Source of the DNA: CAYPAV01 sp964408805
GTDB taxonomy: Bacteria > Pseudomonadota > Alphaproteobacteria > UBA8366
Direction: 5' to 3'
NCBI GenBank assembly: GCA_964408805.1
Contig: CAYPAV010000007.1
Location: 62,001-126,000 of the forward strand
DNA length: 64,000 nucleotides
Part shown: positions 1-8,319 of the stretch, piece by piece
Position numbering within the stretch: the stretch's first letter is position 1
Layout: each line of letters begins with the position of its first letter
Notes under the pieces: model-generated
What the model saw: only the letters and a program-made list of their open reading frames with translations
Told to the model about the DNA's origin: nothing
Database searches by the model: none
Translations under genes and position numbers: made by a program

Positions 1-559
1 ACTGGTGATCGTCGATCCCGACGACACCCCGCAGCTGATTGCCTTGTCGCAACCATTGAACGAAGGGAAGGCCCCGCGCGTCGTCATCCGATTTCCGCGC
101 GTAGTTCAACGGCGTTTTCCGACGCCCGATGAGCTTCAGGAAGAGGACGCCGAGGTCGATTTGCCAACCGCGAAACCGGGACGTCCTGAAGATCGGCAGA
201 AGCAACCGCGTCGTGGTCACCGCATGCGGCAGGTTCCGGACCATTTCGTCTCCGACCTTGCTCGATTTCAGCGCCGTGTCGACACCGGCGAGGAAGGCGC
301 TTGGCTTTTTCATGAAATCCCAGAGCGACTTCGGCGGCGCCAGGTAGCGGAGGCCACTGTGAAGCAGCCGGCTCGATCGCGATGAAGCCGCCGAGGCGAA
401 ATCGTCCTTTTCGACAAGAAGAACGCTAAATCCGGCCGCCGCCAGATGTTGCGCCGAACTCGCCCCGGTGATGCCGCCGCCGATGATGACGACATCGAAG
501 GTGCGGTCTTGGAGGCTATCAAGCGATGGCGCTCGCGAGCGGCTGTCTTCTTGGTTCAT
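1..559 (-). CDS. FAD-dependent glycerol-3-phosphate dehydrogenase-like oxidoreductase (partial)
   Basis: The first 186 residues of a minus-strand gene whose 3' part lies beyond the left edge. An N-terminal FAD-binding Rossmann fold is clear: VVIIGGGITG (GxGxxG at residues 27-32), then a beta strand ending in Glu50, and SSRSSRLLHSGLRYL (59-73), which matches the GlpD/GlpA signature around the flavin. Family members oxidise sn-glycerol-3-phosphate to dihydroxyacetone phosphate and pass electrons to quinone at the membrane; full length is usually about 500 residues. The ATG at 557-559 is the only start that leaves a normal short extension before the flavin fold. Other DAO-family oxidoreductases cannot be excluded because the substrate-binding half is missing. 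Confidence 0.72.
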   Translation of the reverse strand, partial: MNQEDSRSRAPSLDSLQDRTFDVVIIGGGITGASSAQHLAAAGFSVLLVEKDDFASAASSRSSRLLHSGLRYLAPPKSLWDFMKKPSAFLAGVDTALKSSKVGDEMVRNLPHAVTTTRLLLPIFRTSRFRGWQIDLGVLFLKLIGRRKTPLNYARKSDDDARGLPFVQWLRQGNQLRGVVGIDDHQ

Positions 560-738
560 GGGACTATTCCCGAGGGGAAAGCAACGATTGTCGGCGTGAA
601 TGACCCGCCCCATCTCGGTCTCCCGCGGATAAAGGTCGGTCCGTGTCCATCATACCGCCTCCGTCGGTGCGATGGTAGCGGGCGCACGAGTAGCCGCATT
701 ACGGCCATGTCCCCGTAATTCTATCGGGTTCTAGAGTG

Positions 739-1665
739 CTACCCCGCCCGTGCCTCACGCACGATGCTGTCGTCGATGACACCGGCCAGGGTCTTGCGGT
801 CGCGGGGCCGGCGGTCTTGCAGGGCGGCGATCCAAGATTCGATCGCGTGGCAGAAATCGAGCGTGTCGGTGGCAAGGGTGGCCGGGTAGATGAAATACGG
901 CCAGGCATCGCGGACGGTCTGGAGGTCGAGGGCCGCCGTCTTCGCCACCAGATGCCAGCCGGTTTCCGGGTCCGCGCGGAGGTGCCGAGACGCTTCGATC
1001 AGGGCCCTGACGAACGCGACGATGCGGGGGCGCTTGGTTGTGTCGTCCAGGTTCGCCCGGGTGGTGCAGAGGCTGAATTTTTCCGTATAGATCGTCGGGT
1101 CGTAGAAGGTGATGGCATCGTCGCTAACGAGCCTGCGGGCGCGTTCCACCTGCGGTTCCCACATGGCGATGGCGTCGATATCACCGTCGCATAGCGCCTC
1201 CGGCAGCATGTTGAGCGGCTTTTCCGTCCGCATCATGAAATGGACGAGCGTCGTATCCGCGGACGTCAGCCCGATACCGCGCAGCATGGCATCAAGGAAG
1301 TATGCGGCGGAGGATTCGACCTGCGTGCCCACCCGCTTACCGCGGAGATCGGCCAGCGACCCGATCCCGGCGGAACGGCGGGCGACGATGCGGTATGGGC
1401 ATTCGGCGACGGTGAAGATGAAGCGCAAATCCGGATGCCGCGCGGTGGCGCGCAACGCCTGGGTTTCCGTGTTGAGTGCGATATCCGCCTGGCCGGAGGA
1501 CGACAGGCTGGCCAGATCGCTTCCCTCACCCCACAGCGCCATGACGCCGCCATGCTCGATATGAGTCGGGTCATCATAGAAGCGCTCGGCAGCTAGCAGG
1601 ATCGGCGCCATCTCCAGCAACGAGAGGTTGCCGTAGATGCGGAGTGAATCGTCTGATGAGGTCAT
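739..1665 (-). CDS. NMT1/SsuA-like substrate-binding protein, no signal peptide
   Basis: A 308-residue protein with the periplasmic-binding-protein type 2 fold of the NitT/TauT/THI5 group. Visible hallmarks are the early stretch LSLLEMAPILLAAERFY, the segment SGQADIALNTETQAL, the lobe-crossing SLADLRGKRVGTQ, and DGDIDAIAMWEPQ. Such proteins deliver small organic anions, sulfonates or pyrimidine precursors to an ABC transporter. There is no signal peptide: the protein starts MTSSDDSLRIYGN and goes straight into the fold. No ABC ATPase or permease gene is adjacent. It may act in the cytoplasm as a binding or THI5-like protein, or be a transporter component whose partners are elsewhere. It lies downstream of the amidase on the same strand, after a 175-bp gap holding a palindromic repeat. 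Confidence 0.7.
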   Translation of the reverse strand: MTSSDDSLRIYGNLSLLEMAPILLAAERFYDDPTHIEHGGVMALWGEGSDLASLSSSGQADIALNTETQALRATARHPDLRFIFTVAECPYRIVARRSAGIGSLADLRGKRVGTQVESSAAYFLDAMLRGIGLTSADTTLVHFMMRTEKPLNMLPEALCDGDIDAIAMWEPQVERARRLVSDDAITFYDPTIYTEKFSLCTTRANLDDTTKRPRIVAFVRALIEASRHLRADPETGWHLVAKTAALDLQTVRDAWPYFIYPATLATDTLDFCHAIESWIAALQDRRPRDRKTLAGVIDDSIVREARAG

Positions 1666-1784
1666 GGCGTGCCTTATTGGAATTTAGTGAGAGCGTTCCA
1701 ATGCCGTTCGGTCCGCATCAGGTATAAAAGGGGACAGCAAACGTATTATTACATCCTCGGATTTAACCGGCTCACCGAAAATCA

Positions 1785-1809
1785 GGATTCCCGCCTTCGC
1801 GGGAATGAC
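1785..1809. repeat. REP-like palindromic repeat, copy 1
   Basis: A 25-bp element of the form GGATTCCCGC-C-TTCGCGGGAATGAC, with arms ATTCCCGC and GCGGGAAT. It matches the copy at 4352-4376 at 24 of 25 positions. It sits about 30 bp past the stop codon of the minus-strand amidase, in the position of a transcript 3' end. Similar short palindromes are widespread as dispersed extragenic repeats in Proteobacteria. Confidence 0.75.
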
Positions 1810-1840
1810 GCGTGTGGTGGGGGGAAAGTTCGGCGCCGCA

Positions 1841-2947
1841 CTAGCCCACCTCCCGCGCCAACGCCATCAACCCCTCGTCTCCGCCTTTCGGCCCGATCAG
1901 CGACAGCCCCACCGGCAACCCGTCGACCCGTCCGAGCGGCAGATTCACCTGCGGCAGGCCGGCGTTGCCGGCGATGCAGGTCAGGGTCGTAATGTGTTGG
2001 CGGGTTTGCCACATGTCGGAGCGGGACAGCTCCTTCAAGGGGGCGGGGCCGGGGGTGGTGGGGAGGGCGATAACGGTGTCGGGGGCGAGCAGCTCCGCCA
2101 TGCGGTCGCGGTGATCCTGGCGGACCGGCTCGGCGGCAATCATGTCCGCGTCGCTGACGGCGGCGGCCGAGACGAAGCGCTGGGCCACGTCGTAACCGAA
2201 GCGGGGGTTGGTCTCGTCGACCCAGGCGGCGAAGCTGCGGCTGGCTTCCCATTGCTGGCGGAGGTTCATGGCGGCTTGCCAGTCGGCCAGGTCGCCGGGG
2301 CAAACACGCAGGGTCTCGCTTGCGCCGATCGCGGCGCGCAAGGCGTCGAGGGCATCGTCGTGGGCTTCGCGGACGGCGTCGCCCGCAAGTTCGTAGGCGT
2401 CCTCGGCGATGATCAGGCGGGTCGGTTCTTGCGGCTTCTGCGCCGTTCCCAACAGCACCGCGCCCACGCGCGCGAAGGTATCCGCGTCGCGGGCGAACCA
2501 GCCGATGGTGTCGTAGCCGGGGGCCTGCTCGATGATACCCTCAAGCGCGATGCGGCCGTGGGTCGGCCGGATGCCGTATATGCCGCAGAAGCTGGCCGGC
2601 ACCCGAACCGAGCCGCTGGAGGAGCCGCCGGGCACGCGGTCGGGAGCGGCCGGGTTAATGGGGGTGCCGTAATGGGCGTTGATGCCGAGGATGCCCCGGG
2701 TGAGCTCGTCGGTCATGGTCTTGCCGACCAGGGCGGCGCCGGCCTCAAGGAGCGCCTTGACCACGGGCGCCGTCTCCGCAGCCGGCGCGTGGGTCGCGGC
2801 CCAGTCGGGATTGCCGCCGCCCGTGACATGGCCTTCGACATCGAAAATGTCCTTGGCGGCGAAGCGGAGGCCGGAAAGCGGTCCGTCCGCGGCCCCTTCG
2901 GCATAGACCGGGCCGCCGGGGGCGAAGGCGTTGAGCGGGTCGGACAT
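1841..2947 (-). CDS. Amidase-signature family protein with an apparent internal deletion
   Basis: A 368-residue amidase-signature enzyme (family usually about 390-470). The catalytic Lys is visible as AAKDIFDVEG (Lys32) and the second-shell region as LVGKTMTDEL. The signature core is abnormal. GGSSSGS (residues 107-113) runs directly into VRVPASFCGIYGIRPTHGR. Normally about 20 residues, ending in a DTGGS-type motif, separate the cis-Ser motif from VRVPAS. One GS therefore serves for both, and either the cis-Ser or the nucleophile Ser is missing. The shared GGCTCG at 2609-2614 suggests deletion between short direct repeats, or an assembly collapse. The reading frame is intact on both sides. 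The gene starts 8 bp after the upstream dehydrogenase, so the two are co-transcribed. Activity is doubtful as the sequence stands. Confidence 0.82.
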   Translation of the reverse strand: MSDPLNAFAPGGPVYAEGAADGPLSGLRFAAKDIFDVEGHVTGGGNPDWAATHAPAAETAPVVKALLEAGAALVGKTMTDELTRGILGINAHYGTPINPAAPDRVPGGSSSGSVRVPASFCGIYGIRPTHGRIALEGIIEQAPGYDTIGWFARDADTFARVGAVLLGTAQKPQEPTRLIIAEDAYELAGDAVREAHDDALDALRAAIGASETLRVCPGDLADWQAAMNLRQQWEASRSFAAWVDETNPRFGYDVAQRFVSAAAVSDADMIAAEPVRQDHRDRMAELLAPDTVIALPTTPGPAPLKELSRSDMWQTRQHITTLTCIAGNAGLPQVNLPLGRVDGLPVGLSLIGPKGGDEGLMALAREVG

Positions 2948-2955
2948 GGCCCGCG

Positions 2956-3837
2956 TTAATCCAGGAATTTCATATCGGCGGCGGTCTCGATCGCAGGGAT
3001 CGTCGCGTCCATATTGGCGTCTTCGCCGTAATCATGGACCGATGTCTGCAACATGCCCCGCACCAGATTGGCGATGAACATCGGGGCGCCGCATTTGGCC
3101 CCGAGCTGGGTTGCCAGGCCGACATCCTTCAGCATCAGGGCCAGGCCAAAATTCGACGTCGGCTCACCCTTCAGCATCTTCGGGAGCGCGTTGAGGGACG
3201 TGCTGTTCTGGCCCGAGCTCTTGTTGATGACCTCGGTCATGAGGTCGAGGGAGAGACCGTATTTCCGGCCCATGGCGACCGCTTCCAGGGTCGCCAGGCG
3301 GCTGCTGGCCGCGATCGTGTTGTTGACCAGCTTGACCACATGGCCGTTGCCGATATCGCCGCAGTGGATAACGTTGGGGCTGATCGACTCGAAGATCGGC
3401 TTGACCTTCTCGAAGACCTCGACTGGGCCGCCCGCCATGATCGCGATGGTGCCGGCATCGGCACCCGCGGGGCCGCCCGAGACCGGGGCGTCGATCAAGA
3501 TGATCCCCTTTTCCGCCAGCTCGGCCGCCATCCTGCGGGTCTCGTCCGGCTCGCCGCTGGTCTGGTCGACGACGATCTTGCCGGGCTCGAGCCCTTCCAG
3601 CAGGCCGCCTTCGCCGAAGATCGCTTCGCGAACATCGGCGGATCTCGGCAGGCAGGTCAGAATGACGTCGCATTCCCGCGCCATCGCGGCACCGCTTTGG
3701 GTCGGGATGGCGCCGTTCTTGGCGAATTCCTCGACTGCGTCGGGCCGAAGGTCGAGCACCCTGATCTTGTGGGACAGCATGAGCCGCCGCGCCAAGGCGC
3801 CGCCCATGGCGCCCAATCCGATATAGCCGAGTTCCAT
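2956..3837 (-). CDS. NAD(P)-dependent beta-hydroxyacid dehydrogenase (3-hydroxyisobutyrate dehydrogenase family)
   Basis: A 293-residue cytosolic dehydrogenase. The N-terminal nucleotide-binding motif is GYIGLGAMG (residues 4-12). The family substrate motif is DAPVSGGPAGA (116-126). The catalytic Lys lies in GHVVKLVNN (Lys169), and the C-terminal all-helical domain has the KDVGLA stretch. The family reduces or oxidises short beta-hydroxy acids such as 3-hydroxyisobutyrate, tartronate semialdehyde or beta-hydroxypropionate. Between a hydantoinase/GFA pair upstream and an amidase downstream, a role with 3-carbon acids from pyrimidine or amide breakdown is plausible but inferred. Length is normal for the family. 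An AGGGAGA ribosome-binding site lies just upstream of the ATG. Confidence 0.88.
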   Translation of the reverse strand: MELGYIGLGAMGGALARRLMLSHKIRVLDLRPDAVEEFAKNGAIPTQSGAAMARECDVILTCLPRSADVREAIFGEGGLLEGLEPGKIVVDQTSGEPDETRRMAAELAEKGIILIDAPVSGGPAGADAGTIAIMAGGPVEVFEKVKPIFESISPNVIHCGDIGNGHVVKLVNNTIAASSRLATLEAVAMGRKYGLSLDLMTEVINKSSGQNSTSLNALPKMLKGEPTSNFGLALMLKDVGLATQLGAKCGAPMFIANLVRGMLQTSVHDYGEDANMDATIPAIETAADMKFLD

Positions 3838-3900
3838 GATTCGTCTCCCTGATTGGCGTCACTAAGATTAGGGCGACGGCCAAGATTTTCAGGGCGGCAC

Positions 3901-4308
3901 TCAACCCGGCATCTTATCGAAGCCCTTGAGGTCGGGATCGACGGGAGTCGATTCGATCTTGCTGCCGAGATAGACGTTGACCGCCGGTTTCACCAGCTCG
4001 GTCTGGTCGACGTTGCCGGCGCGGATGGTCATCATGCCGGGACGGTTGGAGTTGCGGCCGAACAATTGCGAACCGCAATCCGGGCAAAAGTGTTTCTCCA
4101 TGTCGGCCCCGCTATCGGCCGTGTGATTGAAAACCTTCGGCGTGCCTTCGATCTGTAGCGCGTCTCCATCGACGAAGAGGAGGGTGCCGTAAGCGGCGCC
4201 CGTGGCGGCCCGGCAGTCGCTGCAATGGCAATTGGCCATCATCTTGATTTCGGTGTCGGCGCTGAAGGCGATGTTTCCGCAAAGACATTTTCCGGTGAGT
4301 TTCGGCAT
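3901..4308 (-). CDS. GFA (CENP-V/GFA) domain zinc protein
   Basis: A 135-residue single-domain protein of the glutathione-dependent formaldehyde-activating/CENP-V family. All the expected cysteine clusters are present: CLC (Cys8, Cys10), CHCSDC (Cys27, 29, 32) and CPDC (Cys75, 78), which bind structural and catalytic zinc. The name comes from an enzyme proposed to speed S-hydroxymethylglutathione formation. Most members have no proven reaction, so no specific function is claimed. It lies between the hydantoinase and the hydroxyacid dehydrogenase on the same strand, 63 bp before the latter. Confidence 0.85.
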   Translation of the reverse strand: MPKLTGKCLCGNIAFSADTEIKMMANCHCSDCRAATGAAYGTLLFVDGDALQIEGTPKVFNHTADSGADMEKHFCPDCGSQLFGRNSNRPGMMTIRAGNVDQTELVKPAVNVYLGSKIESTPVDPDLKGFDKMPG

Positions 4309-4351
4309 TTGAAGGCTCCTCGCTTGCGCGTTCCGTTACGTTGCGTGAGAA

Positions 4352-4376
4352 GGATTCCCGCTTTCGCGGGAATGAC
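4352..4376. repeat. REP-like palindromic repeat, copy 2
   Basis: The second copy of the 25-bp palindrome seen at 1785-1809, differing only at the central C/T. It lies in the 94-bp gap between the hydantoinase stop and the start of the GFA gene. Like copy 1, it sits just downstream of a minus-strand stop codon. Confidence 0.75.
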
Positions 4377-4402
4377 GGGGAAGAGCCGCGGGCCCGGCCC
4401 GC

Positions 4403-5836
4403 CTAGACCGCCGGCCGTTGACGTATCTCCTCCGCGACCTTCCGCTTCAGGAACTCGCCGTCCTTGACGTCGCCCTTGAAGTCGCCGTCCTCCATCATGA
4501 CCTTGCCGCGTAAGACGGTGAGCGTCGGCCAGGCGCCGGCTTCGTAGCCTTCCCAGGGCGTGTAGTCGGTCTCGTGCAGGCGGGCCGCGGTGACCGTCCG
4601 GCTTTCATTGGTGTCGAGGACGGTGATATCGGCATCGCTGCCGGCCGCCAGGGCGCCTTTTTTCGGATACATGCCCATGATCTTGGCGGCGTTGGTGGAG
4701 ACGAGATCGGCGAATTTCGCCAGGGAATAGCCCCGCTTCTCGACCATTTCCGTATACATGACCGCGACCCGGGGCTCGCAGCCCGCATTGCCGCCGGTGG
4801 TGTCGTCGATGCAGCTGCCCTGGACCTTGGTGGAGAGAGTGCAGCAGATCTCGTCCGTCGCGATGGAGCTGATCGAGCCATTGAGCTGACCCGCCCACAA
4901 GGCGTCCTGGTCCGAGGTTTCCTTCAGGCTCGGATAGGTGTGGTAGATTTGGCCGTTCGGGCGTTTGTAGTGCTCGTGGGTGAACATGAGATATTGGTGG
5001 AGGGTCTCGCCGTAGATCGGCTGGCCCTTGGCGCGCGCGGCCTCGATCGCGGCCACGCCTGTCGCGGCCGAGACGTGCATCATGTAGAGGGGCGTGCCCT
5101 CGACGTGTTCGGCCAGACGGATGATGCGGCGGAACGACAGATCCTCCGACATGGTGTTGTGGACCTCGGCCAGGTTCTCGAAGCCGGTGCGGCCCTCGCG
5201 GGTCAGGACGTCATACATGTGCATGACGATCTCATCGTCCTCGGCATGGATGGCGCCGATGCCGCCCTCCTTCTTGATCACCTTGAAGATCTCCCAGATA
5301 TGACCGTGGGTGATCTTGCGGCCCCGCCGGCTCGGCGTGATGTCGGTGGTGAAGATCTTGATCGACGGGTAGCCGTCCTGGATGGCCTCGCCGATCTGGG
5401 GCAGCAGCTCGGGCTCAATGGCACCTTGCAGCATGATGTGATAGCCGTAATCCGCATAGCACTTGCCGGTCCAGTCCTGCTTGCGGATGTTGATCGCCTC
5501 CTCGACGGTCTGGCCGGGCAACACGTTGGCGAAGTCGAGCAGCGTCGTGGTGCCGCCATGAATGGCGGCGCGGCTGACCACGTCGGGCCCGTCGGTCATG
5601 CTGGGGTCGCCGCCTTCCTCGATCGCCGGGATGTGCCAGAGCGAGTGGATATGCGGATCGATCCCGCCCGGGATGACGATCTTTCCGGTGGCGTCGATCA
5701 CCCGGCCCGCTTGATCATCGGCGCCGGCGCCGGGGCGCATCATGGCGGCGATGGTTCCGCCCTCAATGCAGATGTCGTAGGCGCCGGTGCCCTGCGGCGT
5801 AACGACGCTGTCTCCGCGAATGATGAGATCGAACAT
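4403..5836 (-). CDS. Dihydropyrimidinase / D-hydantoinase family cyclic amidohydrolase
   Basis: A 477-residue binuclear-metal cyclic amidohydrolase, full length for the family. The metal ligands can be followed: DPHIH (His62, His64), the carbamylated Lys in PSIKIF (Lys160), His197 in AIHAED, His254 in MHVSAA, and Asp328 in IATDE. Classical enzymes read ATDHCP at the last position, so the ATDEICC form marks a divergent subgroup. Family reaction: hydrolytic opening of dihydrouracil, dihydrothymine or 5-substituted hydantoins to N-carbamoyl amino acids. The next pathway enzyme (beta-ureidopropionase) and a dihydropyrimidine dehydrogenase are not in the window, so the true substrate is open. It is the largest enzyme of the minus-strand catabolic block. 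Confidence 0.88.
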   Translation of the reverse strand: MFDLIIRGDSVVTPQGTGAYDICIEGGTIAAMMRPGAGADDQAGRVIDATGKIVIPGGIDPHIHSLWHIPAIEEGGDPSMTDGPDVVSRAAIHGGTTTLLDFANVLPGQTVEEAINIRKQDWTGKCYADYGYHIMLQGAIEPELLPQIGEAIQDGYPSIKIFTTDITPSRRGRKITHGHIWEIFKVIKKEGGIGAIHAEDDEIVMHMYDVLTREGRTGFENLAEVHNTMSEDLSFRRIIRLAEHVEGTPLYMMHVSAATGVAAIEAARAKGQPIYGETLHQYLMFTHEHYKRPNGQIYHTYPSLKETSDQDALWAGQLNGSISSIATDEICCTLSTKVQGSCIDDTTGGNAGCEPRVAVMYTEMVEKRGYSLAKFADLVSTNAAKIMGMYPKKGALAAGSDADITVLDTNESRTVTAARLHETDYTPWEGYEAGAWPTLTVLRGKVMMEDGDFKGDVKDGEFLKRKVAEEIRQRPAV

Positions 5837-5932
5837 GGTTTCCTCCCTATGGCTTTGGGTGGGATTGTCGCCTTAAGGCTGCGGGAGGTAAAGGCCATCC
5901 GAAATGACGCTTCCGATCACTGCCGAACGACC

Positions 5933-6520
5933 TTACCGCCGCCGGTGTTTGGCGATTGCCCTTAGAATCAGAACGGCGAGCGTCTTCGTCGGTTCCTTGA
6001 TCTTGGTCGCCATCGTCTGGACGATGCATCTACCGTAGCAGTTGCTCTTCATCGGCCAGTCCTCGGTCGCCGGCTGTTTGATCTCCGCGATCGCTTTCTC
6101 GAAGCCCGGCCGGAAGAGCTTGGCGACGAGATCGACCCGTGCCGAGCGGATCGTGCCGTGGTCGGTCACCTTGTTGAGAACGGTCAGCGTGACGAGATAG
6201 TTCACCCGGCGGGTTGCCTCCGGCACGACGCGCATCCAATCGGCGGCGCGGGTTCGTTTCTTGCGCGGCCGCCGGCGTTTCTTGATAACGTCCTCCGGCG
6301 TATAGGCTCGCACCCGGCGCCGCTTAAAATAGGATATCAGTTCACCGAGGGCTGATTTATATACCTGATTTCGCGCGACCGCGGCCCCGTGCGGGGCATC
6401 TTCCGGGGCGATCAGGATGGCGGTGCTTGCGGCCAATGCGGGCTCGGGTCGGAAGGCGAGCATGAGCAAGTGTGCCGTCACCGCTAGGGCGACCAACCGG
6501 AACCGGCTGGAATCGATCAT
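5933..6520 (-). CDS. Secreted basic protein of unknown function
   Basis: A 195-residue protein I do not recognise. The N-terminus is a convincing Sec signal peptide: positive start, hydrophobic VALAVTAHLLMLAF, and an ALA-A cleavage site near residue 30. The mature part has a strongly basic stretch (KKRRRPRKKRTR, around residue 80) followed by a beta-rich segment VNYLVTLTVLNKVTDHGTIRSARVDLVAKLF. That segment resembles periplasmic or outer-membrane-associated domains. Two cysteines (NCYGRC) near residue 160 could form a disulfide. It lies between the hydantoinase and an SDR on the same strand, with nothing pointing to a shared pathway. Confidence 0.7.
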   Translation of the reverse strand: MIDSSRFRLVALAVTAHLLMLAFRPEPALAASTAILIAPEDAPHGAAVARNQVYKSALGELISYFKRRRVRAYTPEDVIKKRRRPRKKRTRAADWMRVVPEATRRVNYLVTLTVLNKVTDHGTIRSARVDLVAKLFRPGFEKAIAEIKQPATEDWPMKSNCYGRCIVQTMATKIKEPTKTLAVLILRAIAKHRRR

Positions 6521-6562
6521 ATTTGGAGCCCTTCCATGAAAACTAAGGCAGATGATACCGCC

Positions 6563-7342
6563 TCAAGCTGGCGAAATAGTGACGCCGCCGTCCGCGATGA
6601 TGGTCTGGCCGGTGATGTAAGACCCGGCCTTGGAGGCGAGCATCACCGCCGTACCCGCGATCTCGTCGGGATCGCCGAGGCGCCGGAGCGGGGTTGCGCC
6701 CTCGACGACGGCGCGGCGTTCGGGGTTCTCATAGAGGGCGCGCGCGAAATCGGTCACGATCAGGCCGGGGGCGATGCAGTTGGCGCAGATGTTGTGGGGG
6801 CCGTATTCGACCGCCATGTTGCGGACGATCTGCATATCGGCCGCCTTCGAGATGGCATAGGCGGAAAGGTTCGGCACGCCGCGGACGCCGCCGATCGAGG
6901 AAATGATGATGATCCGGCCGTCCTTCCGCTCGATCATGCCCGGAAGCGCTAGGTTGCAGAGCCAGACATTGCTGCGGATGTTGCATTCCATGATGCGGTC
7001 GAAGGCGGTATCCGGCATCTCGATCGAGGGGCCGTGATAGGGGTTTACCGCGGCATTGCAGACCAGGATGTCGACACCGCCGAACTCGGCCGTCGATTTT
7101 TCGATCAATTCCTCCAGCTGTTCCTTGTAGCGGATGTGGCAGGCAATCGGCACGGCGCGGTTTTCGCCCGTCGCCCAATCGGCATTGATCTCGGCAGCGA
7201 CCTCGGCGCAGGCGTCCTGTTTTCGGGACGAGACGACGATGTTGGCGCCGTGTTCGGCCATGCGCTGGGCGATCGCCTTGCCGATGCCCTTGGTCGAGCC
7301 GGTGATAACGGCGGTCTTGCCGCCGAGGTCGAAGAGCGTCAT
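6563..7342 (-). CDS. Short-chain dehydrogenase/reductase (SDR)
   Basis: A 259-residue classical SDR. The cofactor motif TGSTKGIG is at residues 14-21, the structural CNAA at 95-98, and the catalytic Ser in IIISSIGG (around 149). The catalytic pair YAISK gives Tyr162 and Lys166, and the C-terminus ends in the usual TGQTIIADGG. Such enzymes interconvert a hydroxyl and a carbonyl using NAD(P)H; the substrate cannot be read from sequence. It follows the lipoprotein gene on the same strand with a 58-bp gap. The ATG at 7340-7342 is preceded by GAGGGAG. Confidence 0.88.
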   Translation of the reverse strand: MTLFDLGGKTAVITGSTKGIGKAIAQRMAEHGANIVVSSRKQDACAEVAAEINADWATGENRAVPIACHIRYKEQLEELIEKSTAEFGGVDILVCNAAVNPYHGPSIEMPDTAFDRIMECNIRSNVWLCNLALPGMIERKDGRIIIISSIGGVRGVPNLSAYAISKAADMQIVRNMAVEYGPHNICANCIAPGLIVTDFARALYENPERRAVVEGATPLRRLGDPDEIAGTAVMLASKAGSYITGQTIIADGGVTISPA

Positions 7343-7400
7343 GCGGGGAAACTCCCTCGGGGAATGGAAATGATCGTTTTCCTTGACGGCCGTCGCGGCC

Positions 7401-8123
7401 CTAGGATTGTGGTTTGATGCCGATCGATTGCACCACCGTCTCGGCCTCGCCGGGTGTCAGCGCTTCGCCGGGGGCGGCGCAATAATAGCCGCTGAGCGTG
7501 CTGACCGGTCCGTTAGCCGCGGTGTCGGCCCAGCGTTGGAGGAAAGTAACGCAGGTCAGCGTGCCGATCCGGCCGCGGCGCCATCTGACCGGGCCCAAGA
7601 TGTTCGTCGAGCCGATCAACGCACCGAAACTGTTGTCCCGGCCGCGGAAGACCGCCCAATGCTCCACCGTGCCCTTCGGGTCGGTCGCATCCGAGATGGG
7701 CGGGCCCGAAATCGATTCGCTCAGCAGCATGCCCGCGGTGACCGGCGTCTTTCCGGGGCCGCGCCAGACCGAGTCCTCCTCGATATAGCGTCCCGCCTTG
7801 CCGACGAAACGCCGATGACTGACGGTGCCGCCAAGAAGTGTGCTCAGGTTCATGACCAGACGCGAAGACTTGCCCTTTATCCAATCGACCTTGCCCGCGG
7901 GGGTGGGGATCTTTTGGTGTTTTCCCGTCGTCCCCGTCGCCGATGCCGTTTTTGTCGGCCCGGCGCGTTCGGCCGAAGAGGGTTTTACGGCGATCCGCCG
8001 TGCGGGCGGTGCCGTCGGGGCGTCGAAACCCCCTAGCGCATCGCCGACGAAATCGTCGATCGATTCGCACCCGCCCAGCATGGTCAGGGCGGCGATAATG
8101 ATCAGCCCTCGATGGAGTCTCAT
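7401..8123 (-). CDS. Lipoprotein of unknown function
   Basis: A 240-residue protein with a lipoprotein signal: MRLHRGLIIIAALTMLGGC, with a lipobox LGGC at Cys19. The mature N-terminal part is a Pro/Ala/Thr/Lys-rich linker, followed by a folded domain of about 150 residues with the recognisable stretch AVFRGRDNSFGALIGSTNILGPVRWRRGRIGTL. The last third holds two cysteines (LTCV and YYCA), which probably form a disulfide. No known family was recognised. It is the first gene of the minus-strand block and diverges from the molybdopterin oxidoreductase. Confidence 0.7.
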   Translation of the reverse strand: MRLHRGLIIIAALTMLGGCESIDDFVGDALGGFDAPTAPPARRIAVKPSSAERAGPTKTASATGTTGKHQKIPTPAGKVDWIKGKSSRLVMNLSTLLGGTVSHRRFVGKAGRYIEEDSVWRGPGKTPVTAGMLLSESISGPPISDATDPKGTVEHWAVFRGRDNSFGALIGSTNILGPVRWRRGRIGTLTCVTFLQRWADTAANGPVSTLSGYYCAAPGEALTPGEAETVVQSIGIKPQS

Positions 8124-8319
8124 GGTGCGAGTCGTCTCCCCGGTACCGCCGCGCGGTTTCGTTCGCGGCCAATGATACCCGCATTCCCCGCCAAGGGAAG
8201 ACCCCCGGAGGTTACTTGATGCCTGGATCTAACAGATGGAAGAGGCCGATCGCTTGTCCGGGCCGGGAGGTGGCCTTACTATCCCCGGCGATGTCAGCGG
8301 AACCGAGGATCGACCAAAC

